A stretch of DNA of 64,000 bases from Hermatobates lingyangjiaoensis (Eukaryota; Arthropoda; Insecta; Hemiptera; Hermatobatidae): assembly GCA_026182355.1 (NCBI GenBank), contig JAPFBL010000255.1, positions 2,356,001-2,420,000 on the forward strand, written 5' to 3'. The notes beneath the pieces were generated by a model. It did not search any database, was not told the DNA's origin, and saw only the letters and a program-made list of their open reading frames with translations. A program made the position numbers and the translations under genes. The stretch's first letter is position 1. Each line of letters starts with the position of its first letter. This document shows, one piece after another, positions 61,110 through 64,000 of this stretch.

Positions 61110-63255
61110 GTAGTTAATAGAAAATAAAAATGAAACATCTTTTTTGATACACTTCGGTCTGTAAGAAATAAAACTCTTCTTTATGAATTTCGTTAGTGAA
61201 ACTTGGTCCAGTTCTAGGCATAGGGCTCTGTCCTCGTCTGTCCAATATCGCCCACCTCTTTCTCGCGGAACTCTGAACTACATTGGTCCAGCTGTCTGAA
61301 TTCATCTTCTCTACTTCTTGATTGTGTTCCTATTTTTCTCCTAGCTTCTCTAAAACACCTAATTCTTCTTACCAACCTATCATCCTTCTTCTTTATGACA
61401 TGTTCTGTTCACTTTGATTTTAGTTCACACACTGTAGCCCAATATTTTTATTCCTGTTTTCCTATTTATTTTTTCACTTCTTATTTTGTCCTGTGTCTTC
61501 ACCTCTAATATACTAGTGGTGTTCGGAGTTTTCTCAGATTTATTACTATCGCTGTCGATGATTGAGTGCGAAGGAAACACACTCCTTTCTAATATTCTCC
61601 TTTTCTGGAACCTTTTAACCTTTGGGTTTTTTTAATACATTCTTCAACGCTCAATAATTTTTACTTTCAGCTACTTGTAGGCCATTTATTATTCTTTGTA
61701 AGTCTCTTGCAGTTGAAGGTGTTTGGACTTGACCATCAGTAAATCTCAATTCTCCTAAGAATGTACTACGGATCTTCATACCCTCTTAGTTTCATTTTGT
61801 TATTTTTTAAAACCCACTCTAGGAAGCTGTTAAATAAGTCTGGTGGTAATGGATTGCTCTGCCACACTTCTCCCTTAAAGAGAAGTAATGTCCCACCTTT
61901 CCATCTTGTAGATCTTGTAAATCAACGTGATAAGTGTAGAATGAATAACCTGCGCCAGGAAAGCCTCGATAGTAAATTGTGTTTGACGATATTAAAAGCC
62001 GTAGTCAAACTATGAAGGCCAAACAGTAATTGATTGATATTCATCACTTGTTTGTATTAGTTGATTTTATAATTGTGGTCGCACGTTGAGTAGTCGGGTC
62101 AAAATTCCGTTTATTCAGGTGGTTGAATTAAATATATGATATTCCCTACTGTATTTTGATCTTTTAGTAAATATTTTGCAAATATTGGAGATCAATCTCA
62201 ACGGACTATCATTTTTAATATCATATTTTTAAACAATATTATTTCTTTAGATGTAAAAAAATTGGATAGGTTCGTTTTAGCACTGATAATTTTATTAAAC
62301 AATGGCCTAAGTAGCAATTGAATTATTTCCTTTGTATTTAAATATGAATACAAATATGAATTACAGTTTGTCCCTTTGTATTTAAGTCAGGTTGTGGTGT
62401 TTCTTCTAGTTTTATTATTCTTTCTAATTAAAAATCTTCATAATTCAGTAATTTTTTTCATTAAAACATCTATTTATTAATTTATTTTTAATCTCAAAAT
62501 CTTGGTTTTATATAAGTTTTTATAGAATTCAGTGGTACAATGGATTATATTTTAGTTTTTTTTTTATCTTTTTAACAGTTTAGCCAGAAATTCCTTCTCT
62601 GATTGTTTTATTTATTTTGTAACTGCACTGTTTGGGATTCAAGTACAGTTAAATAATCTTGTAATACGGCAAGTTAGTTTTGATGTCAGTACAAATCAGT
62701 TTAAACACTAAGTTGTTTGTTTCTAAGTTGTATTATTTCTTTTTTCGTCTTTTATTTCTTTATAAACTTTATTTACTGTACTATTCCAGCAATGTTTATA
62801 CTCGTATCCTTTTTTAGTTTCCGTTCCTGATATTGAAATGTAATAAACGTATGAATCGAATGGCAATCAAATTTATCTGTGGGATCGCAGTTTGATATTA
62901 CTTTTTGTTGAATACGAAATCTATTTGAATTTTGTTTTTGCTTTTTTGTGTTTGCCAGTCCCTTTTATATTGGATCGTTCTTTAAAGAAAGTATTTGCTA
63001 CTTTGAATTCATTGATTTCCTAGAGGATTTGATCAGTTTCACACCTCTCACATTTCTTGATCCATAGACTACCGTCCTAGCAATCTTATCTCTTTATTTC
63101 GTGCACATCCTATCTGGGTTTTAGAGTCTCCCGTAATAACTAATTGGTTATAATATATTGTGTAGATATTTTGGATAGTTTTCTGCAATGTCTCATAGAA
63201 TAATTCTGTTTCTTCTTCACTTTGCTTGTGTTATAGAAGCTGGATATTTGAACTA
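61110..63255 (-). mobile_element. Decayed RTE-type non-LTR retrotransposon
   Basis: Three parts read in order on the minus strand. Endonuclease (63250-62880): FYETLQKTIQNIYTIYYNQL, VITGDSKTQIG (for GDFNAKIG) and VANTFFKERSNIKGTGKH. Reverse transcriptase (about 62030-61600): a VWQSNPLPPDLFNSFLEWVL segment (for GVRQGDPLSPxLFNLxLE) and LRFTDGQVQT (for LRFADDIVL), then ARDLQRIINGLQVAES. C-terminal part (61560-61110): KWTEHV and DDRLVRRI, as in the KWRWAGHVAR-DxRW region, and SREDEFRQLDQ. The FADD active site is lost, and stops and frameshifts are frequent. It resembles elements often annotated as craniofacial-development-protein-2-like. Confidence 0.75.
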
Positions 63256-63689
63256 TTGTTATTATCCTGTTATAACAAAGCTAATAAACTCACTATAACC
63301 AAGTGATAACAATGATTACATTGTTTGGAAGCCTCCCGATTTCAAGAAAGGGGTCCCAATTTGGTATAGTGACGAGTCAAAAATTAATAACGAAACAAAT
63401 AAAAGTAATATAACTTCCATGTATGTCCCTAGAAAAAGCCTAAGTTCTGTTTGGAAAAGGTTGGAGGAATCGATGAATGGATGAAAAAGAAAGCAGATAA
63501 AATGTGGATGCAACAATCGTGTCTAATTTAGTTTAAAACGTCTATTTGAACTAAATACAGATGTGTAAGAAATATTATAGCTTTCAAGGATAAGTTCATA
63601 AATACAGTAGGATGTAGAATATTTAATAGCAATTGATTTTCTTGACGACTTACTCATGCAAGATGCAATTAACATCATACAAATAATGC

Positions 63690-63990
63690 AGACTTCTTAT
63701 GGAAGAGGCAGAAACTATTGCTCACATTCTGTTTGATTCCGAGGCAATCGCCTTGAAAAGCAAAAAGTCTTATGGCAAACCGTAGCTATAACCAATAGAA
63801 GTGAATGATAATTCTTGAAAAACAATTTTGAAGTTTAATAAAGGAATTAAAATTTAAAGCTGATTTTAAAAATTACTAAAAGAATCTCAATGGGGCAAAC
63901 ATGGTGCTGACCACGAAAGCTCAGACTCTCAGTTTAAACTTAATAATAATAGCATGTTAGATTCTTCTAGATCAAGTATTCAAGAACTTA
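63690..63990 (+). mobile_element. LINE C-terminal zinc-knuckle fragment (copy 2)
   Basis: Plus strand: CRLLMEEAETIAHILFDSEA then IALKSKKSYG (63690-63775), homologous to the inverted copy at 53.1 kb, followed by 3' sequence with AATGGGGCAAACATGGTGCT. One knuckle cysteine (CRLC to CRLL) and the FEC cysteine (to FDS) are changed, so it is decayed. It may run past the window end. Confidence 0.6.
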
Positions 63991-64000
63991 AAATTCTAGA

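Overview
The window is animal genomic DNA, most likely arthropod: strongly AT-rich, genes split into short exons with GT..AG introns, long dinucleotide arrays, and decayed mobile elements of types common in insects (Jockey-like and RTE-like LINEs, mariner, Helitron, Penelope-like). Nothing here is bacterial or viral. Almost all long open frames outside the exons listed here are AT-rich noise or translated microsatellites. Layout: (1) 1.1-4.5 kb holds two truncated copies of one non-LTR retrotransposon 3' end in inverted orientation, with Penelope-type terminal units and CA/TA arrays between them. (2) 5.9-7.8 kb holds two exons of a class A neuropeptide-type GPCR (TM3-ECL2 and TM5-C-terminus), with an in-frame TGA just before the TM3 cysteine. 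(3) 10.05-27.77 kb is a phase-consistent 12-exon plus-strand gene for a protein of about 529 residues with PG-rich, STPG/SHIPPO-like repeats, probably a sperm-tail or axonemal microtubule protein related to STPG1/MAPO2. A Helitron helicase scrap and microsatellites lie in its introns. (4) 28-37.5 kb is repeat-dominated: Penelope-like GIY-YIG remnants, a LINE RNase H remnant, and a striking set of fold-back palindromes between TA arrays. (5) 39.6-40.5 kb is an internally deleted mariner with perfect 29-bp terminal inverted repeats. (6) 40.6-42.6 kb has candidate exons of an unidentified gene. (7) 46-64 kb is mostly AT-rich filler with a SINE candidate, a second Penelope remnant, a 93-bp tandem array, a decayed RTE-type LINE and two copies of a LINE zinc-knuckle tail. 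The most interesting signal is a small RNA-like module that recurs at least nine times in the Penelope-type terminal units and palindromes: CTGANGA, a short hairpin, GAAA, then a short palindrome (AGATCT, AGATATCT, AATT or AATATT) followed by bases that pair with those just before CTGANGA. This is the layout of a type I hammerhead ribozyme with a dimerising stem III, except for one extra base before stem II. Several unrelated sequence families share it, all bordering TA microsatellites, and in one family it lies directly downstream of a GIY-YIG endonuclease fragment.
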